A DNA stretch of 64,000 bases, taken from NCBI GenBank assembly GCA_031260705.1, contig JAISLA010000004.1, positions 23,068 to 87,067 of the forward strand, written 5' to 3'. This document shows, in pieces, positions 26,425-35,624 of this stretch. The notes beneath the pieces were generated by a model. It was not told where the DNA came from and searched no databases. It saw only the letters and a program-made list of their open reading frames with translations. The DNA comes from Endomicrobium sp. (lineage in GTDB: Bacteria; Elusimicrobiota; Endomicrobiia; Endomicrobiales; Endomicrobiaceae). Every line of letters begins with the position of its first letter. The first letter of the stretch is position 1. A program made the position numbers and the translations under genes.

Positions 26425-27357
26425 ATGAAGCTTAAAATTATTTCTGGTAACGCCAACGTTAAACTTGCAAAACAGATTGGACAACAGCTCGGTGTTGAAT
26501 TAAGCGAAGCAAAAGTGGAGCGTTTCAGCGACGGCGAGATACAAGTCAAAATTATTGACAATGTAAGAGGAACGGACTGTTATATAATTCAGCCTACAAG
26601 TTTTCCTGTCAATGAAAATTTGATGGAGCTTTTAATTATTGCAGATGCATTGAAAAGAGCGTCGGCAAAAAGAATAACGGCGGTTGTTCCTTATTACGGA
26701 TATGGCAGACAGGACAGAAAAGCCGAGCCGAGAGTTCCGATTACGGCAAGACTTGTCGCAAATCTTTTTGCTACGGCGGGTATCACGAGGGTTTTGACGA
26801 TGGATTTACACGCAGGACAGATTCAGGGTTTCTTTGATATTCCTGTAGATCATCTTTACAGCAGACCGGTGATTTTAAGTTATCTTAAAGAAAAAAATTT
26901 GAGCGATGTCGTAGTTGTTTCGCCCGATGCGGGCGGCGTGGAAAGAGCAAGATCTTTTGCTAAGCATTTTAACGCCGAACTGGCGATTGTTGATAAAAGA
27001 AGACCGCGTCCCAATGAAGCTTCTATTATGAATATTATCGGCGAAGTGAAAGATAAAGCCTGTATAATTTTAGATGATTTAGCTGATACTGCGGGAACTT
27101 TGACGAAAGTAGCCGAGGCGATAAAAGCAAAAGGAGCATCAAGAGTTTTTACGGCGGTGTCGCACGGAGTTCTTTCCGGAAACGCAAAACAGAAAATTCA
27201 GGATTCATGCATAGAAGAACTTATCATAACGGATTCGATTCCGTTGTTAAAAGACGGACCGACAGGGAAAATAGTTGTTTTAAGCATCGCTCCGATTTTG
27301 GCGGAAGCCATAATGAGAATTTCAAATGACGAATCGATAAGCGCCCTTTTCTTATAA
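26425..27357 (+). CDS. prs: Ribose-phosphate pyrophosphokinase
   Basis: 310 residues; makes PRPP from ribose 5-phosphate and ATP for nucleotides, histidine and tryptophan. Motifs: the flexible catalytic loop region 'YYGYGRQDRKAEPRVPITAR', the PRPP-binding loop DDLADTAGTL, and VVSPDAGGVERAR. Standard length. Ribosome site aaagaggc precedes the ATG. Sits between glmU and rplY as in many bacteria. Intact. Confidence 0.97.
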   Translation: MKLKIISGNANVKLAKQIGQQLGVELSEAKVERFSDGEIQVKIIDNVRGTDCYIIQPTSFPVNENLMELLIIADALKRASAKRITAVVPYYGYGRQDRKAEPRVPITARLVANLFATAGITRVLTMDLHAGQIQGFFDIPVDHLYSRPVILSYLKEKNLSDVVVVSPDAGGVERARSFAKHFNAELAIVDKRRPRPNEASIMNIIGEVKDKACIILDDLADTAGTLTKVAEAIKAKGASRVFTAVSHGVLSGNAKQKIQDSCIEELIITDSIPLLKDGPTGKIVVLSIAPILAEAIMRISNDESISALFL

Positions 27358-27474
27358 GAATAGAAAGCGGAGATTCATCTGCGGGTATTTTTTTGCTCTT
27401 GCTTGTTGCTTTATACAGAGAGCGGGTCTCTATCTTAAATAACGGCGCAGTTGTAATGACAATGGAGGATTTAA

Positions 27475-28173
27475 GTGAAAGAAGTGATTTTGGATGCATA
27501 TGCAAGAACGACGGGATCGAAAGGATATCTTGCGGTTTTAAGGAAAAGCGGAAAAATTCCCGCGATATTTTACGGAAAAGGCACCAAACCTGAAGCTATA
27601 GCTGTTAACTCAAAAGTTTTTGTTTCAATAATGGAAGCGAACGGAGCGAATGTTATCATAGATTTGAACTTTAAAGACGGAAAAAAAGCGGCGATAGTAA
27701 AATCTCTGGACAGAGATGTTTTAACTCAGCATCCAATACATATAGATTTTCACGCAATTTCGCTTGAAGATAAAATTGAAGTTTTGGTTCCCGTTCATAT
27801 TGACGGCGTTGCCGATGGAGTTAAAAACTTCGGTGGCGTTATGGAATTTATAGTCAGAGAAGTTAAAGTGAAAGCGATGCCCAGAAATATTCCCCAGAAA
27901 ATAAGTGTTGATATCAAAGCATTGGGTATAGGTCAGGGAATAACTGTCGCGGATTTGCCTGAGTTAGACGGGGTAAAATACGTTCAGGATTCGTCAACGT
28001 TGATAGTTCACGTTATAGCTGTTGCGGTTGAAGAGGAAAAACCTGAAGGCACAGCAGCGGCGGTGCAGCCTGAGGTAATAAGTAAAGGTAAGAAAGATAA
28101 AGAAGACGAAGAAGCTGAAAAAGGCACGGCAGCGGCATTTCCGGCTACTGCGGCAGGCGGAACAAAAAAGTAA
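27475..28173 (+). CDS. rplY: Large ribosomal subunit protein bL25 (long, CTC-type)
   Basis: 232 residues; binds 5S rRNA. N-terminal L25 domain (ARTTGSKGYLAVLRKSGKIP) plus the C-terminal beta domain of the long CTC form (HIDGVADGVKNFGGVME). The tail after residue ~190 is low-complexity (Glu/Lys/Ala) and probably disordered. Starts with GTG after a strong GGAGG site (ggaggatttaaGTG). Followed by pth, the usual partner. Confidence 0.95.
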   Translation: MKEVILDAYARTTGSKGYLAVLRKSGKIPAIFYGKGTKPEAIAVNSKVFVSIMEANGANVIIDLNFKDGKKAAIVKSLDRDVLTQHPIHIDFHAISLEDKIEVLVPVHIDGVADGVKNFGGVMEFIVREVKVKAMPRNIPQKISVDIKALGIGQGITVADLPELDGVKYVQDSSTLIVHVIAVAVEEEKPEGTAAAVQPEVISKGKKDKEDEEAEKGTAAAFPATAAGGTKK

Positions 28174-28219
28174 TTCGGTTCATTAATTTATAACACAGCC
28201 GCGGGAGTTATTTTAATTT

Positions 28220-28804
28220 ATGAGCGGGCAGATTAAGATTAAGCTTTTTATAGGGCTTGGCAATCCGGGACAAAAATATGAAAATACCCGCCATAATCTG
28301 GGTTTTATTATTTTAGATGAAATAGCTGTGTTAAAACATCTGAAGTTTAAAATGTGGAATGATATAGCTGCTGTCTCTTTTTACGGAGATCCAGATTTTA
28401 GAGTATGGTTTTTAAAACCTATGACTTTTATGAATCTTTCAGGAGTTGCGGTTTCTTCTTTTGCAAAGTATTATAAAATTAAACCTGAAGAAATTTTTGT
28501 TTTTTATGATGATTTTTTGATACCTCTCGGCGAATACAGAATAAGAATGTTGGGTTCTTCAGGCGGGCATAACGGGATGAGTTCCATAATAGAAAGTCTT
28601 CATAGCGATAATTTCCCCAGAATGAAGCTGGGCATAGGTCCGCTTCCAAAATTTATTCCGACGGCAGATTTTGTACTGTCAAAGTTTTCGCGGGAAGATA
28701 AGGATAGAGTAAGTTTAATAAAAAAAACTGCTATCAGCCTTTTTGATGAAATATATGTATCTGGGTTTGACAAAGCGGTTTCAAAGCTTGCAAATATAAA
28801 ATAA
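28220..28804 (+). CDS. pth: Peptidyl-tRNA hydrolase
   Basis: 194 residues; recycles peptidyl-tRNA released from stalled ribosomes. The catalytic His is in NTRHNLGF, the conserved Asn in KPMTFMNLSG, and the DDF and GGHNGMSSI motifs are intact. A normal 4-element Pth fold of usual length. Two bases before metV, so probably co-transcribed with it. Confidence 0.96.
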   Translation: MSGQIKIKLFIGLGNPGQKYENTRHNLGFIILDEIAVLKHLKFKMWNDIAAVSFYGDPDFRVWFLKPMTFMNLSGVAVSSFAKYYKIKPEEIFVFYDDFLIPLGEYRIRMLGSSGGHNGMSSIIESLHSDNFPRMKLGIGPLPKFIPTADFVLSKFSREDKDRVSLIKKTAISLFDEIYVSGFDKAVSKLANIK

Positions 28805-28806
28805 CA

Positions 28807-29040
28807 ATGACAGAAGAAAAGCATAACAATGAGATCTTAAAAGAATTGCATTCGAAAACGGGATGTGCTAAAGGGTTTGTCAACGGTCCCTGCGGCGGAG
28901 AGGTCAACGGCAGATGCGAAACGGATGAAACAAGATACTGTACGTGGGTTTTGGTTTATGAAGAATTGAAAAAGAACGGAAAATTGGAAAAGTTTCTCAA
29001 TCAATATATAGAACCCAAAAAGTTGTCATTCAAAAGCTGA
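28807..29040 (+). CDS. metV: MetV-like small zinc-binding protein (MTHFR C-terminal domain family)
   Basis: 77 residues with a cysteine array: CAKGFVNGPCGG, GRCETDETRYC. This matches the MTHFR_C domain (PF12225), the small MetV partner that forms an Fe-S/zinc-containing complex with MetF in acetogens such as Moorella. Here it lies two bases after pth and ~300 bases before metF, an unusual separation since metV and metF are commonly adjacent. Predicted to be an electron-transfer or structural subunit of methylenetetrahydrofolate reductase. Confidence 0.8.
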   Translation: MTEEKHNNEILKELHSKTGCAKGFVNGPCGGEVNGRCETDETRYCTWVLVYEELKKNGKLEKFLNQYIEPKKLSFKS

Positions 29041-29335
29041 AGCAAAACGCCGTTGTAAACATAACTTTCTCTCTTTTTAAAAATTTGCATATTTATATCT
29101 AACTGTCACAATGATCTGGTTTGCAGGTATGACTTCTATATAGTTCGGCTCTTTAGTGTTTTAAAACATCTTTAAAGTTTATAAAGACAGTGTCTTTGAG
29201 TAGAAAGCAGGAGAGGATGGGCGGAATGTCTTTAAAAAGACGGTCTGCGGCAGAATGTCGTGCGGCTTTATATTATTTATTATTGCCGTCGGGTGAACTG
29301 TCTAAAGTACGACATTGATTAAAGTTTTATAATAA
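29041..29335. other. 295-base gap between metV and metF
   Basis: No gene seen; AT-rich with stops in all frames. It may carry the metF promoter, but I could not find a clear -10/-35 pair. Confidence 0.4.
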
Positions 29336-30211
29336 ATGCAAAGGAATGTGAGATTGAAATTTAAGGAGAAGTTAAAATCAGACAAATTTTTGATAACAGC
29401 GGAGTTGTTTCCGCCGAAAGGTGTGGATATATCTTCTTTTTTGCGCAGAGCAGACTGTTTGTATGGACTTGACGCCGTAAATGTTACCGACAATCAAAGA
29501 GCATCTATGAGAGTGAGTTCTCTTGCCATGAGCAGAATCCTGATAGAACGTGCAATAGAACCCATTTTACAGCTTACTGCAAGGGACAGGAACAGAATTT
29601 CGCTGCAGTCCGAACTGCTGGGTGCGAATATTTTAGGTATAGAAAATGTTCTACTTTTAAGTGGTGACCATCCGTTTATAGGCGAGTGTTCTGATGCAAA
29701 AGCAGTCTATGACTTAGATACTATACAGCTTATAAAAACCGCAAGACTCTTAGAAACCGGTGTGGATCTTGCGGGGAAAAAATTACAAGGAAATCCGAAA
29801 TTCTGCGTCGGAGCGGTTGTAAATCCGTCGGTTCGGTCAGTCGATTTACAGACTTTGATGCTTGAAAAAAAAGTAAAAGCCGGAGCTGAATTTTTTCAGA
29901 CGCAGGCGGTTTTTGACGTGCAGACATATAAGAATTTTTTTGATAATGTAAAACATTTAAAAGTAAAAATTTTACCCGGAATGATTCTCATTAAATCCCC
30001 AAAGTTTCTGCAGTTTCTGCAATCTATGTCCGGAATAAATATACCAGATGAAATAAGAGGCAGAATAAATTCTGCTTCTGACCCTTTGGCGGAAAGCATA
30101 AAAATTTGTTCAGCGACAATTAAAGAACTTCGTTCCTTTGCAGACGGCGTCCATATAATGGCAATAGGTACGGAGGAACATATACCGGAAATGATAAGAA
30201 ATAGTTTATAA
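29336..30211 (+). CDS. metF: 5,10-methylenetetrahydrofolate reductase
   Basis: 291 residues, TIM barrel flavoenzyme that reduces methylene-THF to methyl-THF. Recognisable stretches: AELFPPKGVD at the N-terminus, VTDNQRASMR, LSGDHPFIG and AEFFQTQAVFD (substrate/FAD regions). Standard length for the MetF of the MetV-dependent type. With metV nearby it probably forms a MetVF complex using ferredoxin or a related donor, known in Wood-Ljungdahl bacteria; whether this organism has that pathway is not visible here. Could also supply methyl groups for methionine. Confidence 0.93.
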   Translation: MQRNVRLKFKEKLKSDKFLITAELFPPKGVDISSFLRRADCLYGLDAVNVTDNQRASMRVSSLAMSRILIERAIEPILQLTARDRNRISLQSELLGANILGIENVLLLSGDHPFIGECSDAKAVYDLDTIQLIKTARLLETGVDLAGKKLQGNPKFCVGAVVNPSVRSVDLQTLMLEKKVKAGAEFFQTQAVFDVQTYKNFFDNVKHLKVKILPGMILIKSPKFLQFLQSMSGINIPDEIRGRINSASDPLAESIKICSATIKELRSFADGVHIMAIGTEEHIPEMIRNSL

Positions 30212-30241
30212 ACAAGCATTTAAATGTTTATATTGCCGGTT

Positions 30242-30536
30242 ATGATAAAGGCAAAGAAAATTGCAGCTGTTTTATTGATTCTCATCATTTTTAACCGCAG
30301 TATTACCTATGCGGAAAATAATTCTTTTAAATTTCTAAAAATATACCAAAATGCAGTTCAGTCGTATTTTGCTGCCACAGCTGTTTTTGATGTAAAAAGC
30401 ATTTTTTTTAAATCCTGTAGTTGCAGGATTTGTTAGTAAGGGTAGTATTTTCGGCTATGTCTCATATTTCCTGGACAGCGGTTGTGAGCCAGTCCGGTTT
30501 TGTAGTGCAGATTTAATCATTTTTTTGACGGAATAA
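30242..30536 (+). pseudogene. Small exported protein, probably frameshifted in a T run
   Basis: The track ORF (30224-30436) has a hydrophobic signal-like N-terminus (KKIAAVLLILIIFNRSITYA) and 'NSFKFLKIYQNAVQSY', then ends early. In another frame after the T8 run (30402-30409) the sequence continues as VVAGFVSKGSIFGYVSYFLD to a stop at 30534-30536. A one-base change in that run would join the parts into ~98 residues. Family unknown. The T run could equally be a sequencing or slippage hot spot. Confidence 0.35.
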
Positions 30537-30569
30537 TTATGATATAATGTAAAATTAAAGAGGTTTTAA

Positions 30570-32093
30570 ATGCTTTCGCTTATTTATTCCGCGGCTATTA
30601 ACGGCATAGAGGCGGATATAGTTGAAGTTGAAACGTATATTTCGTCCGGAATGCCTGTTTTTTCTATAGTGGGTCTTCCTGACGCTGCGGTTAAAGAGTC
30701 TCGCGACAGAGTTACAGCCGCAATGAAAAATTCAGGATTTGATTTTCCGTCAAGAAAAATCACCGTTAATTTAGCTCCCGCAGACATCAAAAAAGAGGGT
30801 GGTATTTTTGACTTGTCTATAGCTTTGGGGATACTTGCTGCAAACGGTAAAATAAAAAAAGAGAATTTACGTAGATTTTGTGCAGCAGGCGAGTTATCTT
30901 TAGACGGCAAAATAAGGAAAGTTAAAGGTGTTTTGCCTATATCTTTGAGTTTACAAAAAAACAAAATAAAAGATTTTATAGTACCTGTTGCAAATAGGCA
31001 GGAAGCAGCTGCTGCGGGAAAAGTGAATATATTTCCGTTTAAAACTCTTGCTGAGATTGTTAAATTTATTAACGGCGAGCTGAATTGCGAGCCTTATGTT
31101 TATAATGCGTATGATTTAGACGCTGACAGTGTTGATGTGGACTGTGATTTTGCCGACGTAAAAGGTCAGAAGAATGCAAGACGAGCCGCTGAAATTGCGG
31201 CCGCGGGAAGCCATAATATAATAATGTCGGGTCCTCCCGGTTCGGGAAAAACTATGATAGCAAAGCGTATTCCCGGCATACTTCCTCCGATGACTTTTGA
31301 CGAAGCTATCGAGACTACCAGAATATGGGCTGTATCGGGTCGTGCCTTTGTGGGTGGCTTGATAAAGCGGCGTACTTTCAGAAGTCCGCACCATACTTCT
31401 TCAGCCGTAGCTTTAGCGGGAGGCGGAACGTATCCCAGACCCGGAGAAGTAAGTCTTTCGCATAACGGAGTTTTGTTTTTAGATGAATTTGCAGAATTCA
31501 GAAGAGACGCCCTTGAAGTTTTGCGTCAGCCTTTGGAGGATAAAAAAATAACCGTTTCAAGGGCAAAGATCAGTTTTATTTTTCCGGCTTCTTTTATGCT
31601 TGTTGCGGCGATGAATCCCTGTCCGTGCGGAAATCTGGGACATAGGGAAAAAGAATGTGTTTGTAATCCTTATCAGATAAGGAAGTATCAGAGTAGAATT
31701 TCAGATCCTTTAATGGATAGAATTGATATTCACGTTGAAGTGCCGGCTTTAAAATTTTCTGAACTTTCGACTTTAAACGACGATTCTGAAAGTTCGGCAG
31801 GCATAAGAGAAAGAGTTGTAAAGGCTAGAGAAATTCAGAATGCGAGATTTCTAGGAAGTGGCATATATGCAAATGCTCAGATGCAGTCAAAAGAAATAAA
31901 AAAATATTGCGTTTTAGACGGCAATGCTTTTGAAATGCTTAAGACTACGGTTGAAAAATTAAATTTTTCGGCGAGATCTTACGACAAAATTTTGAAAGTT
32001 TCAAGAACAATTGCGGACTTGGACGGCAGTGATATAATTAAAACAAACCATATAGCGGAAGCCGTGCGGTATAGATTTTTTGACAGGGTATAA
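30570..32093 (+). CDS. comM: YifB/ComM family Mg-chelatase-like AAA ATPase
   Basis: 507 residues. N-terminal ComM domain (VGLPDAAVKESRDRV), Walker A 'GPPGSGKT' near base 31240, Walker B VLFLDEFAEF, sensor-type motifs, and a C-terminal ChlI-like domain containing the CPCG-x5-C-x-C cysteine cluster (CPCGNLGHREKECVC). ComM is a hexameric branch-migration helicase that helps integrate DNA during natural transformation; it is also kept in non-competent bacteria. Full length and intact. Confidence 0.95.
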   Translation: MLSLIYSAAINGIEADIVEVETYISSGMPVFSIVGLPDAAVKESRDRVTAAMKNSGFDFPSRKITVNLAPADIKKEGGIFDLSIALGILAANGKIKKENLRRFCAAGELSLDGKIRKVKGVLPISLSLQKNKIKDFIVPVANRQEAAAAGKVNIFPFKTLAEIVKFINGELNCEPYVYNAYDLDADSVDVDCDFADVKGQKNARRAAEIAAAGSHNIIMSGPPGSGKTMIAKRIPGILPPMTFDEAIETTRIWAVSGRAFVGGLIKRRTFRSPHHTSSAVALAGGGTYPRPGEVSLSHNGVLFLDEFAEFRRDALEVLRQPLEDKKITVSRAKISFIFPASFMLVAAMNPCPCGNLGHREKECVCNPYQIRKYQSRISDPLMDRIDIHVEVPALKFSELSTLNDDSESSAGIRERVVKAREIQNARFLGSGIYANAQMQSKEIKKYCVLDGNAFEMLKTTVEKLNFSARSYDKILKVSRTIADLDGSDIIKTNHIAEAVRYRFFDRV

Positions 32094-32144
32094 CGAAAAG
32101 GAATTAAAAAAGATATCTGGAGACGAAACGAAATAAGAAAGTAT

Positions 32145-32555
32145 ATGAAAAAGTATTTAAGGGAATTTGATAAGTTGATAAATATATTTGCAACTCTGCG
32201 TTCTAAAAACGGATGCATGTGGGACAGGGAACAGACGCATGAATCTCTTGTGAAACATTTGTTTTCGGAAGCAGAAGAAGTAAAGAAAGCGGTTAAAAAT
32301 GGGGATATAGACAATCTTGAGGAAGAATTGGGCGATATTCTGCTTCAGGTTATATTTCATGCACAGATTGCGAAAGAAAACAAAAGTTTTAATATTGCTG
32401 GAGTGATAGAAAAACTGAACAAAAAACTTATCCGAAGACATCCGCATGTATTTGGTGAATATAAAGTTAAAAACACAAAAGATATTGAAGTTATATGGGA
32501 AAAAGTCAAAGCGGAAGAAAAAACTTTTTTGAAAAAATGTAAAATTGAGAAATAA
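32145..32555 (+). CDS. mazG: MazG-family nucleoside triphosphate pyrophosphohydrolase (short)
   Basis: 136 residues, about half the length of E. coli MazG (263), corresponding to its one active domain. Motifs: 'CMWDREQTHESLVKHLFSEA' and EEELGDILLQVIFHA (EExxE..ELGD..), with RRHPHVFG. Hydrolyses NTPs/dNTPs to NMP and pyrophosphate, removing aberrant nucleotides. The single-domain form is common in anaerobes. Two-base gaps are not present; it precedes hppA by 19 bases. Confidence 0.9.
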   Translation: MKKYLREFDKLINIFATLRSKNGCMWDREQTHESLVKHLFSEAEEVKKAVKNGDIDNLEEELGDILLQVIFHAQIAKENKSFNIAGVIEKLNKKLIRRHPHVFGEYKVKNTKDIEVIWEKVKAEEKTFLKKCKIEK

Positions 32556-32574
32556 TTTTTTGGAGGTAGTATGT

Positions 32575-34989
32575 ATGTTAAATAGAGTCTTTTCATTGAG
32601 AAAAGTTGCGGTGGCTTTTGCGTTTATAATTGCGGCTGTCAGTCGTTCTTTTGCAAGCGAAGCGAATTTGATTATTCCGGATTTGGCTTCCGTCGGATTT
32701 TTTGGAAATGCGATTGACGGCAAAACACTTTTGATGTCCGGTTTTCTCATCTGCATTTTCGGCTTGTTTTTTGGACTTTATCATTTTTGGAGCATTAAAA
32801 ATCTGCCGGTTCACAAATCAATGAAATCAATTTCGGAACTTATCTATGAAACCTGCAAAACATATCTTGTAACTCAGGGAAAATTCATATTTATACTTGA
32901 AGTTTTGCTTGCGGCTATAATAGTTGTATATTTTGGACTGTTGCAGCATTTTGGAGCGGTTAAAGTTATTACAATAGTGCTTTGCAGCATTATAGGAATT
33001 CTCGGAAGCTGCACTGTGGCATGGTTTGGCATGAGAATCAATACTTTTGCAAATTCAAGGACTGCTTTCGCAAGTTTGAAAGGAAACCCCTTTCCTCTTT
33101 ATGCGATACCGCTTCGCGCTGGTATGAGCATAGGAATGCTTTTAATAAGCATTGAACTTTTTATAATGCTTACAATTCTTCTCTTTATTCCTTCAGATTT
33201 TGCAGGTGCTTGCTTTATAGGATTTGCAATCGGCGAGTCGCTTGGCGCTTCGGTTCTTAGAATAGCGGGCGGAATATTTACAAAAATTGCTGATATAGGT
33301 TCGGATTTAATGAAAATTGTTTTTAATATTAAAGAGGACGACGCAAGAAATCCTGGTGTTATAGCGGATTGCACGGGCGACAATGCCGGCGATTCTGTAG
33401 GACCTACCGCAGACGGTTTTGAAACTTACGGCGTCACCGGCGTCGCTTTGGTGACATTTATAGTTCTTGCCGTAAATGATCCTGTTTTGCAGGTTAAACT
33501 TCTTGTGTGGATTTTTGTAATGCGTTTAATAATGCTTATATCAAGCGCTCTTTCTTATGGAATCAGTTCAGCAATCGCAAAAGCGAGATACGACACTACA
33601 GATAAAATGAATTTTGAAACTCCGTTGACATTTCTCGTATGGATAACCTCGATAGTATCAATTGCTTTGACTTTTGCAGTTTCTAAAATCGTAATCGGTG
33701 ATTTGGGTGACGGAACTCTTTGGTGGAAACTTTCGCTTATTATAAGCTGCGGGACGATAGCGGGCGCAATAATACCGGAGATCGTAAAAATTTTTACTTC
33801 TGTGAAAAGCGCTTTTGTACAGAATGTTGTTACTTCCTCAAAACACGGCGGAGCATCGCTCAATGTTCTTGCTGGTCTTACTGCTGGGAATTTCAGCGCA
33901 TACTGGATGGGCATTGCGATAATAATTCTCATGGGTATTGCTTATGCAATCAGTTTACATGGGCTTAGCTTAATCATGATAGCTCCCGCTGTATTTGCTT
34001 TCGGTCTTGTTGCTTTCGGGTTTTTGGGTATGGGACCTGTTACCATTGCGGTTGATTCTTATGGTCCTGTAACCGATAATGCGCAGTCGGTGTATGAACT
34101 TTCGCTGATTGAAAGTATTCCCAATATCGGCAAGGAAATTGAGAGAGATTTCGGATTTAAGCCTTCTTTCAGTAAATCAAAAATATTGCTTGAGGAAAAT
34201 GACGGTGCGGGAAACACTTTTAAAGCTACGGCAAAGCCCGTTCTTATAGGAACTGCTGTCGTGGGCGCGACGACGATGATATTCTCGACGATAGTTATGC
34301 TTACCGATGGTCTTACGACGGGGCTTGACAAGTTGTCGCTTTTACATGCTCCTTTCCTGCTTGGTTTGATTGCCGGCGGAGCCGTAATTTACTGGTTTAC
34401 GGGTTCTTCTAATCATGCTGTGACAAGCGGTGCCTATAAAGCCGTCGAGTTCATTAAAAATAATATAAAACTTGACGGAAGTTCGGATAGAGCTTCAACC
34501 GAAGATTCCAAGAAAGTTGTTGAAATATGTACGAAATATGCGCAGAAAGGCATGGTAAATCTGTTCTTAGTTATTTTCTTCACAACGCTTGCTTTTGCGT
34601 TTATAGAGCCTTATTTCTTTATAGGCTATCTTATTTCAATAGCATTATTTGGTCTTTTTCAGGCAATATTTATGGCAAATGCCGGCGGAGCATGGGACAA
34701 TGCGAAGAAATTCGTTGAAGTTGATTTGCGTGAAAAAGGAACAAAACTTCATAAAGCTACTGTTGTCGGCGATACGGTTGGAGATCCATTTAAAGACACT
34801 TCTTCCGTTGCGATGAATCCTATAATTAAGTTTACGACACTTTTCGGGCTTCTTGCATTGGAACTTGCACTGATACTTGCTGAAAAAGAGTGTTTAAATG
34901 CTGTTCTTGCGGTTGTATTCTTTTGTATAGCGGTTATATTTGTAGTAAAATCGTTTACGGATATGCGCGCTAAAGACGATGGAAAATGA
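32575..34989 (+). CDS. hppA: Membrane-bound ion-pumping pyrophosphatase (HppA)
   Basis: 804 residues and ~16 membrane helices; couples PPi hydrolysis to H+ or Na+ export across the membrane. Catalytic motifs: DDARNPGVIADCTGDNAGD (variant of DVGADLVGK/DNVGDNVGD region), GPVTDNAQSVYE, and 'GGAWDNAKKFVE' with GDTVGDPFKDTSS at the C-terminus. I chose the ATG at 32575 (MLNRVFSLRK), 7-8 bases after a GGAGG ribosome site; the track's 32545 start is a TTG. The N-terminus looks like a cleavable signal (FIIAAVSRSFA). Ion specificity and K+ dependence cannot be assigned by eye. Intact. Confidence 0.95.
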   Translation: MLNRVFSLRKVAVAFAFIIAAVSRSFASEANLIIPDLASVGFFGNAIDGKTLLMSGFLICIFGLFFGLYHFWSIKNLPVHKSMKSISELIYETCKTYLVTQGKFIFILEVLLAAIIVVYFGLLQHFGAVKVITIVLCSIIGILGSCTVAWFGMRINTFANSRTAFASLKGNPFPLYAIPLRAGMSIGMLLISIELFIMLTILLFIPSDFAGACFIGFAIGESLGASVLRIAGGIFTKIADIGSDLMKIVFNIKEDDARNPGVIADCTGDNAGDSVGPTADGFETYGVTGVALVTFIVLAVNDPVLQVKLLVWIFVMRLIMLISSALSYGISSAIAKARYDTTDKMNFETPLTFLVWITSIVSIALTFAVSKIVIGDLGDGTLWWKLSLIISCGTIAGAIIPEIVKIFTSVKSAFVQNVVTSSKHGGASLNVLAGLTAGNFSAYWMGIAIIILMGIAYAISLHGLSLIMIAPAVFAFGLVAFGFLGMGPVTIAVDSYGPVTDNAQSVYELSLIESIPNIGKEIERDFGFKPSFSKSKILLEENDGAGNTFKATAKPVLIGTAVVGATTMIFSTIVMLTDGLTTGLDKLSLLHAPFLLGLIAGGAVIYWFTGSSNHAVTSGAYKAVEFIKNNIKLDGSSDRASTEDSKKVVEICTKYAQKGMVNLFLVIFFTTLAFAFIEPYFFIGYLISIALFGLFQAIFMANAGGAWDNAKKFVEVDLREKGTKLHKATVVGDTVGDPFKDTSSVAMNPIIKFTTLFGLLALELALILAEKECLNAVLAVVFFCIAVIFVVKSFTDMRAKDDGK

Positions 34990-35624
34990 TGTTCATTTAT
35001 TCCTTTTGTTCGTTTTAAAAATAAAAAATACTCTGCAGAACTAGATTTACGCTATGATATTTCCTCTTAAAGTCGAAAAAGAATATAATCAGTTATTGGC
35101 AGATAATACGGCTGACCTGCGGCGGCAAATAAACAATCTGGTTGGTTTTATAATAAGATATTTTGCGTTGTTTGTGCTGGCGTCCCTTTTCTTTCTTATT
35201 CGGAAGTTTAATTTTGCTGCAGGCTGGCTTTTAGTGTGTTGGCGTTATCACATTTGATTACGGCTGTATACCCTATTTATTTCTTGTTACCAATAGAAAT
35301 ATAAGAGGAAACAACAGAAGATACGCTACAGGTTTTGCAGAGACTATGGTTGAAGAAAATCCGATATGGACTAAATTTCCTTACGGGAAATAAGATTTAG
35401 CCGCTTGTGCTATAACAGCAAAACAGATGAAAAATGTCTTTATTGTAGTAAAATTCAGTTTTTTAAGATTTTAAAACGTTTTTGAACTTTATATAAAACC
35501 GATGCCGGACTAAATGTTTCAGTCGAGATAAGAGGGGGGGGGGGAATGTCCATTATTTTAATTTTTAAAATCTCTCTTTTCTGCAAATTCAATCTTGAGA
35601 ACTTTTTTATATAAAGACGGTAAA
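34990..35624. other. Gene-poor stretch with a G11 tract
   Basis: The only forward ORF (35054-35257, 67 residues) has one hydrophobic segment, no ribosome site and no family; I do not support it as a gene. An uninterrupted run of eleven G residues sits at 35534-35544, about 80 bases upstream of the next gene. Nothing else recognised. Confidence 0.4.
35534..35544 (+). repeat. Homopolymer tract of eleven G
   Basis: Eleven consecutive G residues in an AT-rich setting, 80 bases before the M50-like gene start. A second interrupted G tract (G5-T-G9) is at 58711-58725. Long G runs are slippage-prone and occur in phase-variable promoters; no evidence here beyond the sequence. Confidence 0.6.

Noticed and set aside
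35054-35257. 67-codon ORF after hppA
   Set aside because: No ribosome site and only one hydrophobic stretch; probably chance.
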